Of a DNA stretch of 64,000 bases, positions 1 through 8,484 are shown piece after piece. The stretch covers positions 372,001-436,000 of the forward strand of contig NZ_CP013023.1 in NCBI RefSeq assembly GCF_001421015.2, in the 5' to 3' direction. The number at the start of each line of letters is the position of its first letter. The stretch's first letter is position 1. The position numbers were made by a program, and so were the translations under genes. This stretch comes from Paenibacillus bovis. Its GTDB lineage: Bacteria > Bacillota > Bacilli > Paenibacillales > Paenibacillaceae. A model generated the notes under the pieces. It did no database searches. It saw only the letters and a list, made by a program, of their open reading frames with translations, and was not told the origin of the DNA.

Positions 1-291
1 GGCAAGTATGACGTCAATACTACCTTTGATGATCTACGGGCACGTGATCCGCTGTTTACCGGCGAAGCCTTTACCCATAATCTGCAAAAAGTCGAGATGC
101 TTCGTCCGATCGCCCAGGCCAAAGGTGTAGAAATCGCCCATCTGGTACTGGCATGGTATCTAACACGCGATTCTATCGATGCGATTATCCCTGGTGCCAA
201 GCGTGCTGACCAGGTACTGGATAATCTGAAAACGCTGGATATCCAGCTGACTCCGCAGGAGATCGAGCAGATCAGTCATATTTTCGTTTGA
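1..291 (+). CDS. aldo/keto reductase, C-terminal part
   Basis: The frame is open from the first base and stops with TGA at 289-291, so only the last 96 residues are present. Seen: LAWYL, then IIPGAKRADQV followed by NLKTLDIQLT, which match the C-terminal helix and the NADP(H)-binding loop of aldo/keto reductases. The family reduces carbonyls or oxidises alcohols with NADP(H) in the cytosol; catalytic Tyr, Lys, Asp and His lie upstream of the window, so substrate cannot be judged. A strong bidirectional terminator follows. Confidence 0.85.
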   Translation, partial: GKYDVNTTFDDLRARDPLFTGEAFTHNLQKVEMLRPIAQAKGVEIAHLVLAWYLTRDSIDAIIPGAKRADQVLDNLKTLDIQLTPQEIEQISHIFV

Positions 292-360
292 TTGGCTGGC
301 AAAATAGAGACTGGCCGGATATAGCAACTATTCCGGCATAGCCATTATATGTATAGATAC

Positions 361-407
361 AAAAACACGCAGGCTCCCGGTATATTCCGCGGAGTCTGCG
401 TGTTTTT
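361..407. terminator. bidirectional intrinsic terminator
   Basis: Near-perfect inverted repeat with a 17-nt arm (361-377 against 391-407) flanked by A5 on the left and T5 on the right, so it can act on both strands. It sits between the rightward reductase and the leftward DinB gene. Confidence 0.85.
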
Positions 408-476
408 CTATATCATGCTTGTTATCGATACGGCTATGCTATACAGCCGTTATTACCTTCAGAGTACCCTGCCGGT

Positions 477-971
477 TTAGGCCGGATAGCCTCCACCCGG
501 TGGCGGCCATTGGCCTGCCAGTCGGCGCAGAATAACAATCTCACCGAGATGGTACGTATTGTGCGAAGCAATATTACGCAGCAGCCCTGCTGCAGTCTCT
601 CCCGGAAAATGCTTGAGTCCGGCAGATAGATCGACCGTACTGGCAAGCTCACAGGCGGTATCGATTCCGTGCAGAAAATCGTCCAGCAGCTGCTGCCAGG
701 TGACTTCGTCCGGCGACTGCGCTTCCTGCGGCCAGCTCTCGCTAACATCCTGCGGACGCTCCGGCTGCTCACCGCGCACGTGGGCAAGCATATACTCCTG
801 CCAGTAATTCATATGACTGACCAGCTGATAAATGCTGTAAGGCACGCCTTCCACTGTCCGGCCGGACAGCTCCAGATCAATATCTGACAGCGCTTTGGCG
901 ATCGGCAGATGGCCGCGCTCGCCAATCAGCGACTGGATCAGTGCTTTGGCAAAATACTGCTGTTCTGACAT
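477..971 (-). CDS. DinB-family putative metal-dependent protein
   Basis: 164 residues, typical for the DinB/YfiT four-helix-bundle superfamily. The expected metal-binding triad is visible: H53 in QLVSHMNYW and H137 and H141 in ASHNTYHLGE. Known members include thiol-dependent transferases and proteins of unknown function, so the reaction cannot be assigned. The ATG at 971 is preceded by GGAGGAG about ten bases upstream. It faces the reductase across a shared terminator and is followed upstream by an unrelated transporter. Confidence 0.8.
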   Translation of the reverse strand: MSEQQYFAKALIQSLIGERGHLPIAKALSDIDLELSGRTVEGVPYSIYQLVSHMNYWQEYMLAHVRGEQPERPQDVSESWPQEAQSPDEVTWQQLLDDFLHGIDTACELASTVDLSAGLKHFPGETAAGLLRNIASHNTYHLGEIVILRRLAGQWPPPGGGYPA

Positions 972-1040
972 CGTCCTTCAACTCCTCCCGTTTCTAGTCT
1001 ACAGTATAGCAGATCAGGGAGAAGTATCGCACCGAACGCC

Positions 1041-2414
1041 CTATTCTTCACCAAGATTCAACAGACCTACAGAGTACAGGAAGATCAGAATGATCAGGAT
1101 CGGTGCTATATAACGGATCAAGAACATCCATATCCGATACCACCAGCCGCTCAGACCGACTTCATCCCCGGCACGCTTCCATGCATAACCGGTAAAGATC
1201 GTCACGATCAGACCGCCTACCGGCATCAGAATATAAGAGGTCACAAAATCAAACAAATCGAATATGCTCTTGTCTGCAAAAGTAATAAAGCTCAGCACAC
1301 CGCCTACCGACAGAGCCGCCGGTACACCGATAATAAAGGACGCTACCGAGACGATAACCGCAGCTTTTTTGCGGCTCCATTTCCATTCTCCCATCGCATA
1401 GGCGACAGGCACTTCCAGAATAGATACGCAGGAAGTCAGTGCGGCAATCGCCAGCAGCAGGAAGAACAGACCACCGAACAGGAACCCAAACGGCATCTGG
1501 GCAAAAGCAGCCGGCAGCGCCATAAACGCCAGACCAACACCTGCTTCCGGCTTCATGCCGTACGAGAAAATCGTCGGGAAAATGATCATGCCTGCAATAA
1601 AGGCGTAGATCAGATCACCGGCACCGATTGCCAGTGTAGCTTTGCCGAGCGATTGGTCCTTTTGTACATAGGAACCATACGTCAGCATACAGCCCATCCC
1701 GAGAGAAAGAGAGAAAAAAGCATGTCCAAGCGCCGTTAATGCCGAAGCAGCACTTAATTTGGAGAAATCCGGAGCGAGGAAGAATTCCACGCCTGCTGCT
1801 GCTCCCGGCAACGTCAGTGCACGAATCATCAGAATCACCAGAATAATCAGGAAGCCGGGGATCAGCACTTTGTTGAACTTCTCGATCCCGCCGGAGATGC
1901 CTTTGGCGATAATCACTCCGGTGATCAGCATCACGACAGCCTGCCAGAACAGCGGCATGTATCCGCCGGCAAAAGCTGTAAAGGTCGCCGAATAATCGGT
2001 CCCCGGCTTGTTCAAGGCTCCGCTAAATGAACCTACCGTATAATGCAGCGTCCATCCTGCGACCACGCCATAATAGGACATGATCAGGAAAGAAGTGACT
2101 ACGGAGATCGCACCTACCCATTTCCACTGCTTTTTCCCTGTAATGTTGAAAAGCGATGAAGCAGCATTACCCCGCCCACCGCGGCCGATAGCCATCTCTG
2201 CCAGCAGAATCGGCAGGCCCACAACGATCAGACAGATGATAAACAGCAGGAAAAATGCTGCGCCACCGTACTTGCCGGTAATATACGGGAATTTCCACAT
2301 ATTCCCGAGACCGACCGAGCTGCCAATCGCTGCCAGAATAAAGCCCGACTTGGAAAAGCCGTCCGTTTTGGGACCTGGAAATGCCGATCCCGGATTTGAA
2401 GACTTTTTATTCAT
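1041..2414 (-). CDS. sodium-dependent transporter, NSS/SNF family
   Basis: 457 residues with about eleven hydrophobic segments; a plasma-membrane Na+-coupled symporter, probably for an amino acid. Near the N-terminus it has the hallmark segment SSVGLGNMWKFPY of helix 1, which binds substrate and Na+ in LeuT-like proteins, followed by GGAAFF. I start at the ATG at 2414 (MNKKSS) because AGGAG lies seven bases upstream; an upstream in-frame extension lacks a binding site. The specificity (tyrosine, tryptophan, other) is not readable from sequence. Confidence 0.87.
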   Translation of the reverse strand: MNKKSSNPGSAFPGPKTDGFSKSGFILAAIGSSVGLGNMWKFPYITGKYGGAAFFLLFIICLIVVGLPILLAEMAIGRGGRGNAASSLFNITGKKQWKWVGAISVVTSFLIMSYYGVVAGWTLHYTVGSFSGALNKPGTDYSATFTAFAGGYMPLFWQAVVMLITGVIIAKGISGGIEKFNKVLIPGFLIILVILMIRALTLPGAAAGVEFFLAPDFSKLSAASALTALGHAFFSLSLGMGCMLTYGSYVQKDQSLGKATLAIGAGDLIYAFIAGMIIFPTIFSYGMKPEAGVGLAFMALPAAFAQMPFGFLFGGLFFLLLAIAALTSCVSILEVPVAYAMGEWKWSRKKAAVIVSVASFIIGVPAALSVGGVLSFITFADKSIFDLFDFVTSYILMPVGGLIVTIFTGYAWKRAGDEVGLSGWWYRIWMFLIRYIAPILIILIFLYSVGLLNLGEE

Positions 2415-2566
2415 ATATACACTCCTGTTCATGGATGCAGCGGTCAGCTGCCGGGCGCTATCCCTGCGGACACGCGGCCCGGGCATCAGCCGGCAAAATT
2501 AATTATGCTTATGTTACACAAAATGTAATCCGCTGTCCACGAAAAAGAAATGCATAATGAGAAATT

Positions 2567-3148
2567 TCATATTTGACGCTGATCAAACCGGAAGGACAAG
2601 AATTGTTCATTTTCCGAACCTTCTATCAGCTCGCTGCTGTATTTGTTGTTGGTATAGTCAGCCAACAGTCGATTCCAGAAGTGAATAGCATGCTGATTAT
2701 GCTCTGTCGGATTCGTATGCAGTCCCCAGGAACCGCGGAATTGGCCGAAAATGTGACGAGCTGCCTGCGCAGCCAGTCCCTGTCCACGAAATGGACGCAT
2801 TATAAAAAACTCGTGCATAAAATAGTCGATAGGCTCATGGGTAGGGATATAGGGAGGGGTAGCCACAAGGGCAAATCCGGCCGGAATACCGCCAACACGG
2901 ATCAAATAAGGAAACAGAATACCGGGATGCTGCCACCAGATACGGAATACGTCGCTCTGCTCGGCGAGCGTACGGTAGCTGTCTTCCTCTTCAAAAACGC
3001 CATGCCGATTCGGCTGGCGTTCCCAGATTTCTGATAGATCATACAGATAGAACGGATACAGATTCAATATAATATGTGACTCTTCCACCGGACACAGGGT
3101 AATCTGCAGCGACTGCTGTGCAGGCGAACAAGGGTCAGGCTGCTTCAT
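2567..3148 (-). CDS. GNAT-family N-acetyltransferase
   Basis: 193 residues. Acetyl-CoA-binding motif A is visible as MRPFRGQGLAAQAARHIF (R/Q-x-x-G-x-G/A form), followed by the beta-bulge and a C-terminal helix with NRLL. Such enzymes transfer acetyl groups to amines; the acceptor is unknown. The ATG at 3148 has GAGGTGG upstream at good spacing; an in-frame TTG five codons earlier has no such site. The next gene upstream on the same strand ends about 28 bases before it, so they may be cotranscribed. Confidence 0.8.
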   Translation of the reverse strand: MKQPDPCSPAQQSLQITLCPVEESHIILNLYPFYLYDLSEIWERQPNRHGVFEEEDSYRTLAEQSDVFRIWWQHPGILFPYLIRVGGIPAGFALVATPPYIPTHEPIDYFMHEFFIMRPFRGQGLAAQAARHIFGQFRGSWGLHTNPTEHNQHAIHFWNRLLADYTNNKYSSELIEGSENEQFLSFRFDQRQI

Positions 3149-3176
3149 CGTGTTCCACCTCAATCATGATATGATC

Positions 3177-3500
3177 TTATTTTTGCAGAAAGCCCGCAGC
3201 ATATTGAAGAGCAGCCATTGATTCTTTGACAAAAGCACGGTTTTCCGGCTCCCATTCATTGGCATCGTCCATAAAAGAATCCTCGATAAATTCCTCCAGG
3301 GCAGCAGCGACCTTTTTGCGCTCTCCGGGAGCGGTTGGTCCTTTGCCGCGCAAAGCCTGAATCGCTGTCCGCATCTGACGGCAGGAAGTCTGGATAAACG
3401 GATAGTCATCCTTGTCCCAGGCTTTGGCATTATCCATATCATAGAAAGAAATCCAGCGTTCGATCATCGACGCCGCTTGTTTGGCATCCAGTTGAGGCAT
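3177..3500 (-). CDS. hypothetical protein, 107 aa
   Basis: I do not recognise this family. The protein is mostly helical by composition and acidic in its second half (EEFIEDSFMDDANEWEPE), with no signal peptide or membrane segment, so it is probably cytosolic. GGAG lies nine bases before the ATG at 3500; longer in-frame starts (3533, 3611) lack a site. It lies between an acetyltransferase and a Rossmann oxidoreductase on the same strand, which gives no clear functional lead. Confidence 0.6.
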   Translation of the reverse strand: MPQLDAKQAASMIERWISFYDMDNAKAWDKDDYPFIQTSCRQMRTAIQALRGKGPTAPGERKKVAAALEEFIEDSFMDDANEWEPENRAFVKESMAALQYAAGFLQK

Positions 3501-3625
3501 GTGATTGTACTCCATTCTGTAATTGAAATTCATGTCCGTCTTCAAGCACAGACCTGCATTTACATTATACTTGCTTCTGTTTATTTTACCATGCCATTGA
3601 TTGTGCAGCATCGCTATTCTCCCGT

Positions 3626-4312
3626 TTAACGGCTAACAGGACGGGCAGCAATATGCAGCTGGTTGGATAGATAGACTACGGTTCCCTGCGGCTTGCGGCA
3701 GGCAATCCGGTACATGCCTTCTGCAACGATCTCTGCGGAAATGGCTTTGTATTTGTTCATCGGACCGATAAACAGCGGAGATAATACTCTTGCCAGTATG
3801 GCACCGGTACGTTCCCCCAGCCGGAATTCCCTGCGCTTGCCGAGCAACAGAGACGGCCGGACAATAGATAGCGACTCATATCCGATCTGTGCCAGCTGCT
3901 GCTCCAGTTCGCCCTTGATGCGGGAGTAAAAGACCGAGGACTGCGAATCTGCCCCCATCGCACTGACGACAAGGAACTGCGTAGCTCCTTCTTCATGGGC
4001 GATGCGTGCCAATTCCAGCGGATAGGTCACATCGATCCGGTACATGTTTTCCTGTGTCTTGGCTTTGCGGATTGTCGTGCCCAGACAGCAGTATATATCG
4101 TCAGCCCGCAGTTCATCGCGCTGCTGCTCCAGATGTTCATAATCTACGATTACCTGGCGAAGCCGGTCATGCTGCTGCCATCGTTCCACCGGCTTGCGTA
4201 CCAGTACAATCACTTCGCTGTATTCAGGTGCCTGGATCAACAGTTCGGTTAATGCCTGACCGACCAATCCGGTAGCTCCTGCAACCAGGGCTACTTTTTG
4301 TTCCAATGCCAT
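3626..4312 (-). CDS. NAD(P)-binding Rossmann oxidoreductase, NmrA/HTATIP2-like
   Basis: 228 residues. N-terminal VAGATGLVGQAL is the GxxGxxG nucleotide-binding loop of atypical SDRs; VVSAMGADSQSS followed by FYSRIKGELE gives the Ser and YxxxK positions. The overall plan matches the small NAD(P)H-binding, HTATIP2-like oxidoreductases whose substrates are mostly unknown. GGAGGTGG precedes two adjacent ATGs; I use the one at 4312 (eight bases after GGAGG), with 4315 possible. Confidence 0.78.
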   Translation of the reverse strand: MALEQKVALVAGATGLVGQALTELLIQAPEYSEVIVLVRKPVERWQQHDRLRQVIVDYEHLEQQRDELRADDIYCCLGTTIRKAKTQENMYRIDVTYPLELARIAHEEGATQFLVVSAMGADSQSSVFYSRIKGELEQQLAQIGYESLSIVRPSLLLGKRREFRLGERTGAILARVLSPLFIGPMNKYKAISAEIVAEGMYRIACRKPQGTVVYLSNQLHIAARPVSR

Positions 4313-4445
4313 CATCTCCACCTCCAAAAATTCGCCCGGATGCAGCTATAACGGGTTAGCAACCTATTACCCATTTCGGGATATGCAAAAGCGGAGATTC
4401 AGCCGGATTTACGATTTTTCTGGCGGTATGGAGATCCTCCTATAT

Positions 4446-4859
4446 TCACAGTAAAAAAGCGGCACTGCCGCCATTGGTATGGATAATATAATTGGCTCCC
4501 AGTCCTTTATAAATCATGCGCGAATTGCTGCCTTCAGTAATGACATAGACCGGTTCGCTCGTCCATGAGCGGCAGATCTGGATATAGCGGCAGCAGAGCG
4601 GCAGACTGCGTTCAAATAAATAGACTTTGCCGATATTCAGGTTCGGCATAACCCACAATTCTTGGCGCTGCGTATCCAGCAGTATCACATGCTCGATACC
4701 CATTCCTTCGAACCGTACCTTCTCGGCATAACTGTTCACGATAAGAGCAAACGGGATTTTTTTTACTTTTAACAGCTGGACAAACTGCTCTCCAGCCCGG
4801 GTAGCCGGCGATACCAGTATATATTCTTCCGGCAAATGATGTTCCTGCTCCAATTCCAT
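4446..4859 (-). CDS. short RCK/TrkA-N-like protein under c-di-AMP riboswitch control
   Basis: 137 residues with alternating predicted strands and helices. The C-terminal stretch VYVITEGSNSRMIYK followed by GLGANYIIHT resembles the end of the RCK_N/TrkA_N domain of KtrA-type potassium-channel regulators (where the family has a valine-rich strand, a helix and GADxIIxP). The N-terminal GxGxxG loop is absent (SPATRAGEQF instead) and there is no RCK_C domain, so it would be a degenerate single-domain version. GGAGG lies nine bases before the ATG at 4859. Its leader carries a c-di-AMP aptamer and terminator, which supports a potassium or osmotic role. The domain assignment is inference. Confidence 0.55.
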   Translation of the reverse strand: MELEQEHHLPEEYILVSPATRAGEQFVQLLKVKKIPFALIVNSYAEKVRFEGMGIEHVILLDTQRQELWVMPNLNIGKVYLFERSLPLCCRYIQICRSWTSEPVYVITEGSNSRMIYKGLGANYIIHTNGGSAAFLL

Positions 4860-4890
4860 TTCTCTTCTCCTCCAGTAGTATGAAGGCAAC

Positions 4891-4930
4891 AAAAAAGAAG
4901 CCGAGGAAGAGGTGGTCTTCGTCAGCTTCT
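4891..4930 (-). terminator. riboswitch expression-platform terminator
   Basis: On the minus strand a 14-nt stem (4929-4916 with 4910-4897, one mismatch and one G-U) is followed directly by T6 at 4896-4891. It lies between the c-di-AMP aptamer and the start codon at 4859, so it is the likely off-switch element. Confidence 0.8.
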
Positions 4931-4991
4931 TCGACATCCGCGCAGAGATATCCCTGACGGATGGCATGACAATTGTCGCCTCTCTTATTTT

Positions 4992-5162
4992 CAGCTTACG
5001 AGGTTAGCTGCCGGATTCGGGAGTAAGAGTCTCCCTACAGACCAACAGAATTCCATAACATCCTGTCGTCCGATTCACCCCTGAAAAGAAACCGCTGCGG
5101 TCCTTCTCGATGGTTCCCCCGCTCTCTGCATACAGCATGGCTGTATCCCAAAAACTCAGCTG
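4992..5162 (-). promoter_or_regulatory. c-di-AMP (ydaO/yuaA-type) riboswitch aptamer
   Basis: Reading the minus strand, the conserved blocks appear in the right order: GAGCGGGGGAACC, then GGGGTGAATCGG, then GTAGGGAGACTCTTACTCCC, GAATCCGGCAGCTAACC and TCGTAAGCTG. The first five bases (CAGCT, 5162-5158) pair with the last five (AGCTG, 4996-4992) to close P1. These are the signature elements of RF00379. In this class c-di-AMP binding normally promotes termination, consistent with the terminator downstream. It controls the RCK-like gene at 4446-4859. Confidence 0.92.
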
Positions 5163-5207
5163 GTATGTGTGCGCTGCGATCAGCGCTGTCTTATGAACTT
5201 GAGACGA

Positions 5208-5236
5208 ATCATACTCCCGCGGCTGAACGTTGTAAA
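5208..5236 (-). promoter_or_regulatory. promoter of the c-di-AMP riboswitch transcript
   Basis: On the minus strand TTTACA (5236-5231), a 17-nt spacer and TATGAT (5213-5208) form a good sigma-A promoter. Transcription would start near 5200, about 40 bases before the aptamer. I see nothing further in 5237-5531. Confidence 0.65.
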
Positions 5237-5531
5237 GACTGCTCAAACTGCCTGGTAGGCTCCTATATCGACTGGATGCGAAATAAAAGGATATATACGC
5301 GATATAGCTCTCGTTTTCTCTTATTTTCACTCATTTATTCACATAAAATGAAAACGGAAGCAAACGCCTGATTTTGGTAGGCAGCGATAAGATTACCAGT
5401 GATGAATGCGATTACATGAAGCTTCCATGACAAATACGGGCTGCCACGATGCCAGATGTCTGTTTACGTCCAGCCAAATTCCCCTCTATGATAGCTGACA
5501 ACCAAACATTCCTCCAAGGAGCGTGTCTTTC

Positions 5532-5981
5532 ATGCAAAATGTAGTTGCGGTCTCTGCACAGCCCCACATCCCTTCGGTCTCGTCCACCTGTGTAGGTTCG
5601 CTGGAAATCTATCTATACGATCATCAGCGGCTCTCCCTGCCCGATAGCTGCGGAATGCTGCACTGCGGTCTGCTGCGCATCTCGCTGGCAGACGGTTCCG
5701 GCTGGGCCGAATACGAATTCTCCGACGGGCTGCGCCGGCTTGATCTGGTACGCTGGGCTTCGGTATTCCAGCGTCTCAAAGGGCTGACCGTGCAGCAGGC
5801 GCTGGAATATGTACACGTTCACCGGCAGAATTGGGGACATACCCGTGCCCAGCTGGCGATCGAAGCATTGCACAATTATATGATCCGGCAAAGTGAATCC
5901 GCAGATTCGTTGTTGTACAGACAGCCACTGACCGAGCGGCAATTTCTAAGCGATTATGCGCAGGCTTATTATTCTTTTTGA
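5532..5981 (+). CDS. hypothetical protein, 149 aa
   Basis: Not recognised with certainty. The ATG at 5532 follows AAGGAG by ten bases. The segment RLSLPDSCGMLHCG then LLRISLADGSGWAEYEF is reminiscent of the N-terminal capping domain of enolase-superfamily enzymes (LLVRLxxxDGxxGWGE), and the following helices fit, but the catalytic barrel is missing. It could be a stand-alone relic or an unrelated small fold. It lies in the same orientation, 65 bases before the USP-domain gene, so the two may share a transcript. Confidence 0.55.
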   Translation: MQNVVAVSAQPHIPSVSSTCVGSLEIYLYDHQRLSLPDSCGMLHCGLLRISLADGSGWAEYEFSDGLRRLDLVRWASVFQRLKGLTVQQALEYVHVHRQNWGHTRAQLAIEALHNYMIRQSESADSLLYRQPLTERQFLSDYAQAYYSF

Positions 5982-6046
5982 GCGAAGCTGGTTAAGAGTG
6001 ACTATAGACACAACTACTATGTACCGAGCAAAAGGAGAATAGAGCG

Positions 6047-6700
6047 ATGAATGATGAGAAAATTATGGTCGGGGTCTACTACGGCCCTAATGGTGAACGA
6101 CTGATCAGGCGGGGGATCCGTCTGGCTCAGCTGCTTCAGTCTCCGCTGTATGTCATTACGGTGCTGAATGAACCCGTCAGCGAGTTGGATATGCAGCAGG
6201 AGAATTATCTGAATTCATGGAAAAAGCTCACAGAGGAAGCCGGTGGTACCTTTATCATCGAGGTGGACGAGAATGACGAGCCGGCTGTCGTTATTGCAGA
6301 AGTGGCGCTTCAGCAGCAGATTACCCAGCTCATTATTGGCCAGTCGGCACAATCCCGCTGGCAGGAAATTACACGCGGCTCCATCGTTAACGATCTGCTG
6401 GAACAGCTGGGAGCAGTCGATATCCATATCGTGGCGGTACAGCGGATGAAGGCCCGGCTGGAGGAGACTCATGAAGACGGCGTCGAGGTCGATGTAATTC
6501 GCACCCCTGCCGGTTACCAGATTCGCTATGAGACCAATCAGCCTGTCGTAACACAGGGAGTCTTTTTCAAGGATCAGCATACCGATTTTGACAACGGTCT
6601 GTTAAAGCTGTCTATCAACGGCGAATACAAGTATCTCAAAGTATTCAAGGGAAATCTGGTCGATCCGCTGGAGGGAGATATCCAGCATACGGGTTCCTAA
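6047..6700 (+). CDS. KdpD-type universal stress (USP) domain protein
   Basis: 217 residues. The first 140 residues form a USP-like fold ending in IIGQSAQSRWQEITRGSIV, which closely resembles the USP domain of KdpD sensor kinases (GxSxxSRWxExxxGSxVxxLL). No transmembrane, dimerisation or kinase domain follows; residues 150-217 form a beta-rich tail. Known: the KdpD USP domain binds c-di-AMP in Staphylococcus aureus; the published binding motif is not obvious here. AAAGGAG lies 11 bases before the ATG. A terminator follows at 6736. Confidence 0.7.
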   Translation: MNDEKIMVGVYYGPNGERLIRRGIRLAQLLQSPLYVITVLNEPVSELDMQQENYLNSWKKLTEEAGGTFIIEVDENDEPAVVIAEVALQQQITQLIIGQSAQSRWQEITRGSIVNDLLEQLGAVDIHIVAVQRMKARLEETHEDGVEVDVIRTPAGYQIRYETNQPVVTQGVFFKDQHTDFDNGLLKLSINGEYKYLKVFKGNLVDPLEGDIQHTGS

Positions 6701-6735
6701 AAGGAAGATTATGCAGGAATCGGGAACGATCGAAG

Positions 6736-6769
6736 AAAGGACACTGCCGGAGCATGCAGCGTCCTTTTT
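6736..6769 (+). terminator. intrinsic terminator
   Basis: Stem AAAGGACACTGC paired with GCAGCGTCCTTT, followed by T5, directly after the USP-domain gene. Confidence 0.8.
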
Positions 6770-6968
6770 GGCTTGTATATACCTGTGCCTGCTATTGAAT
6801 TGCCGTATAAAAAGGCGTATGATCAGACAGGCTGCTTCGGCAGCTATTAGGAGCGATTCATTATAAGATTGGGTAAATAGGCTGACCGATGCAGCTGACG
6901 AACACGCGGCAAGACGTATCGTCACGAACATCATATTGCTCGATCCGGAAACAGAAGGGAAGAACATC

Positions 6969-7859
6969 ATGAACACCTTGACACCACTCAAACGGGCTGG
7001 GCTGATTGCTGCACTGGTATTTCTGTGGGGCATCTCCTGGTCCATTTATAAATTGGCGCTGGATTATACACCGCCGTTATTATTCGCGGGTCTGCGCACA
7101 CTGGGCGGCGGCGTCCTGCTCATGCTGATCCTGCTGCCGCGCCGCCGGCTGATTCGCTGGCGGGACAACTGGAAAGCCTATACTATTTCCGCTATTTTGA
7201 ACGTTGTACTATTCTATGGACTGCAGACACTGGGCCTGCTCTATATGCCATCCGGCCTGTTCTCTGTCCTCGTCTATTTGCAGCCGGTACTCGTCGGATT
7301 GTTTGCCTGGATGTGGCTCGGTGAATCCATGTCACCACTGAAAATTATCGGATTGATCCTCGGATTTGCCGGTGTCATCTCGGTCAGTGCAGGCGGATTC
7401 TCCGGACATGTGGCTGTAATCGGCGTTGTACTGGCTCTTGTGACTGCACTTAGCTGGGCACTTGGAACCGTGTATATCAAAAAAGCGAATCAGAAAGTCG
7501 ATGCGCTGTGGATGGTTGCTTTTCAGTGCACACTGGGCGGGCTGGTGCTTACAGCTTCCGGTTCGGCAACCGAGAGCTGGGCAGCAATTACATGGAATGC
7601 ACCGTATCTGATCGGACTCATTTTCGGTATTATTTTCGGGATTGCCCTGTCGTGGATTATCTACTTCACTCTGGTGGGTGCCGGAGATGCGAGCAAAGTC
7701 GCTTCCTATACTTTCCTCGTGCCACTGTTGTCCGTATTTATCGGTACACTGCTGCTGCATGAGCCGTTCACCTGGTTCCTGCTGCTTGGCCTGGTATTGA
7801 TCGGAATCAGCATTTATCTGGTGAATCGCAAGCCGCGAATAGTGAATATGCGGCCTTAA
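6969..7859 (+). CDS. EamA/DMT-family transporter
   Basis: 296 residues with ten hydrophobic helices arranged as two EamA repeats, the drug/metabolite transporter plan. Early GISWSIYKLALDYTPP and late FLVPLLSVFIGTLLLHEP are typical of the two halves. Members export or exchange metabolites at the plasma membrane; substrate unknown. The ATG at 6969 follows GAAGGGA at normal spacing; an upstream in-frame start at 6936 has no site. Terminator directly downstream. Confidence 0.87.
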   Translation: MNTLTPLKRAGLIAALVFLWGISWSIYKLALDYTPPLLFAGLRTLGGGVLLMLILLPRRRLIRWRDNWKAYTISAILNVVLFYGLQTLGLLYMPSGLFSVLVYLQPVLVGLFAWMWLGESMSPLKIIGLILGFAGVISVSAGGFSGHVAVIGVVLALVTALSWALGTVYIKKANQKVDALWMVAFQCTLGGLVLTASGSATESWAAITWNAPYLIGLIFGIIFGIALSWIIYFTLVGAGDASKVASYTFLVPLLSVFIGTLLLHEPFTWFLLLGLVLIGISIYLVNRKPRIVNMRP

Positions 7860-7899
7860 AAAATCTCTATTCAAGTGGAATAACTTATATTCACATGCG

Positions 7900-7936
7900 A
7901 AAGCACACTGTCCTTCCGGCAGTGTGCTTTTGGCTT
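7900..7936 (+). terminator. intrinsic terminator
   Basis: AAAGCACACTG pairs with CAGTGTGCTTT across a nine-base loop, with a downstream T-rich tract interrupted by GGC. It ends the DMT transporter transcript. Confidence 0.8.
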
Positions 7937-8014
7937 TTTATAAAAACATCAGTCTCTGAACAGGTGAATAATAGTGTGCTACTGCAATGCATTTTTATGC
8001 CAGTACAGATAATA

Positions 8015-8416
8015 TTAATACAGTTGCATATGCCTGTAAGGCTGCCAGCTGTCCCATTCCTTTTTGGGCTCCATATCCTGTTCCTGCAGGTACGGATACG
8101 GGCTTAATCGAAAACGCGGACCTTCCAGCAGCATCACTTCTCCCACATCACCTTGATCCCACAGCGTGAATACATCCCCCGGCTGGAGACCCGATTCCGG
8201 TACCATATGTGCAGGTATCCGTACCTGTCCATACGTATTCCATGAATCCGGCATAATGCTGACGATGCGAATCTCCAGTCCTTCGACCGTATCTTGCTGC
8301 GAATCCATCTGCTGCGCGCAGCCATCCTGTGGATCACTCAGATGCTTCAACCATTCTCCTACCGGCAAATAAGCCGGATCACTGTTCCAACGAATCACAG
8401 ATTGTAATGTAAACAT
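8015..8416 (-). CDS. hypothetical protein, 133 aa, possibly EF-Tu C-domain-like fold
   Basis: AAGGGG precedes the ATG at 8416. The segment SGLQPGDVFTLWDQGDVGEV looks like the beta-barrel stretch (PGMxFELxEGxxVVGxG) seen in small proteins related to the EF-Tu C-terminal domain; that is inference only. No signal peptide or membrane helix. It lies downstream of the large membrane protein gene on the same strand with a 68-base gap. Confidence 0.55.
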   Translation of the reverse strand: MFTLQSVIRWNSDPAYLPVGEWLKHLSDPQDGCAQQMDSQQDTVEGLEIRIVSIMPDSWNTYGQVRIPAHMVPESGLQPGDVFTLWDQGDVGEVMLLEGPRFRLSPYPYLQEQDMEPKKEWDSWQPYRHMQLY

Positions 8417-8484
8417 GCATTTGTTCCCCTTTCCTGTACGAATTATTTATGATGTAATCGAAATATAATTAGCGGTACATTCCA

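Noticed and set aside
5004..5330. 108-codon frame on the minus strand
   Set aside because: It lies across the c-di-AMP aptamer and its promoter; the conserved RNA blocks explain the sequence and no ribosome binding site fits.
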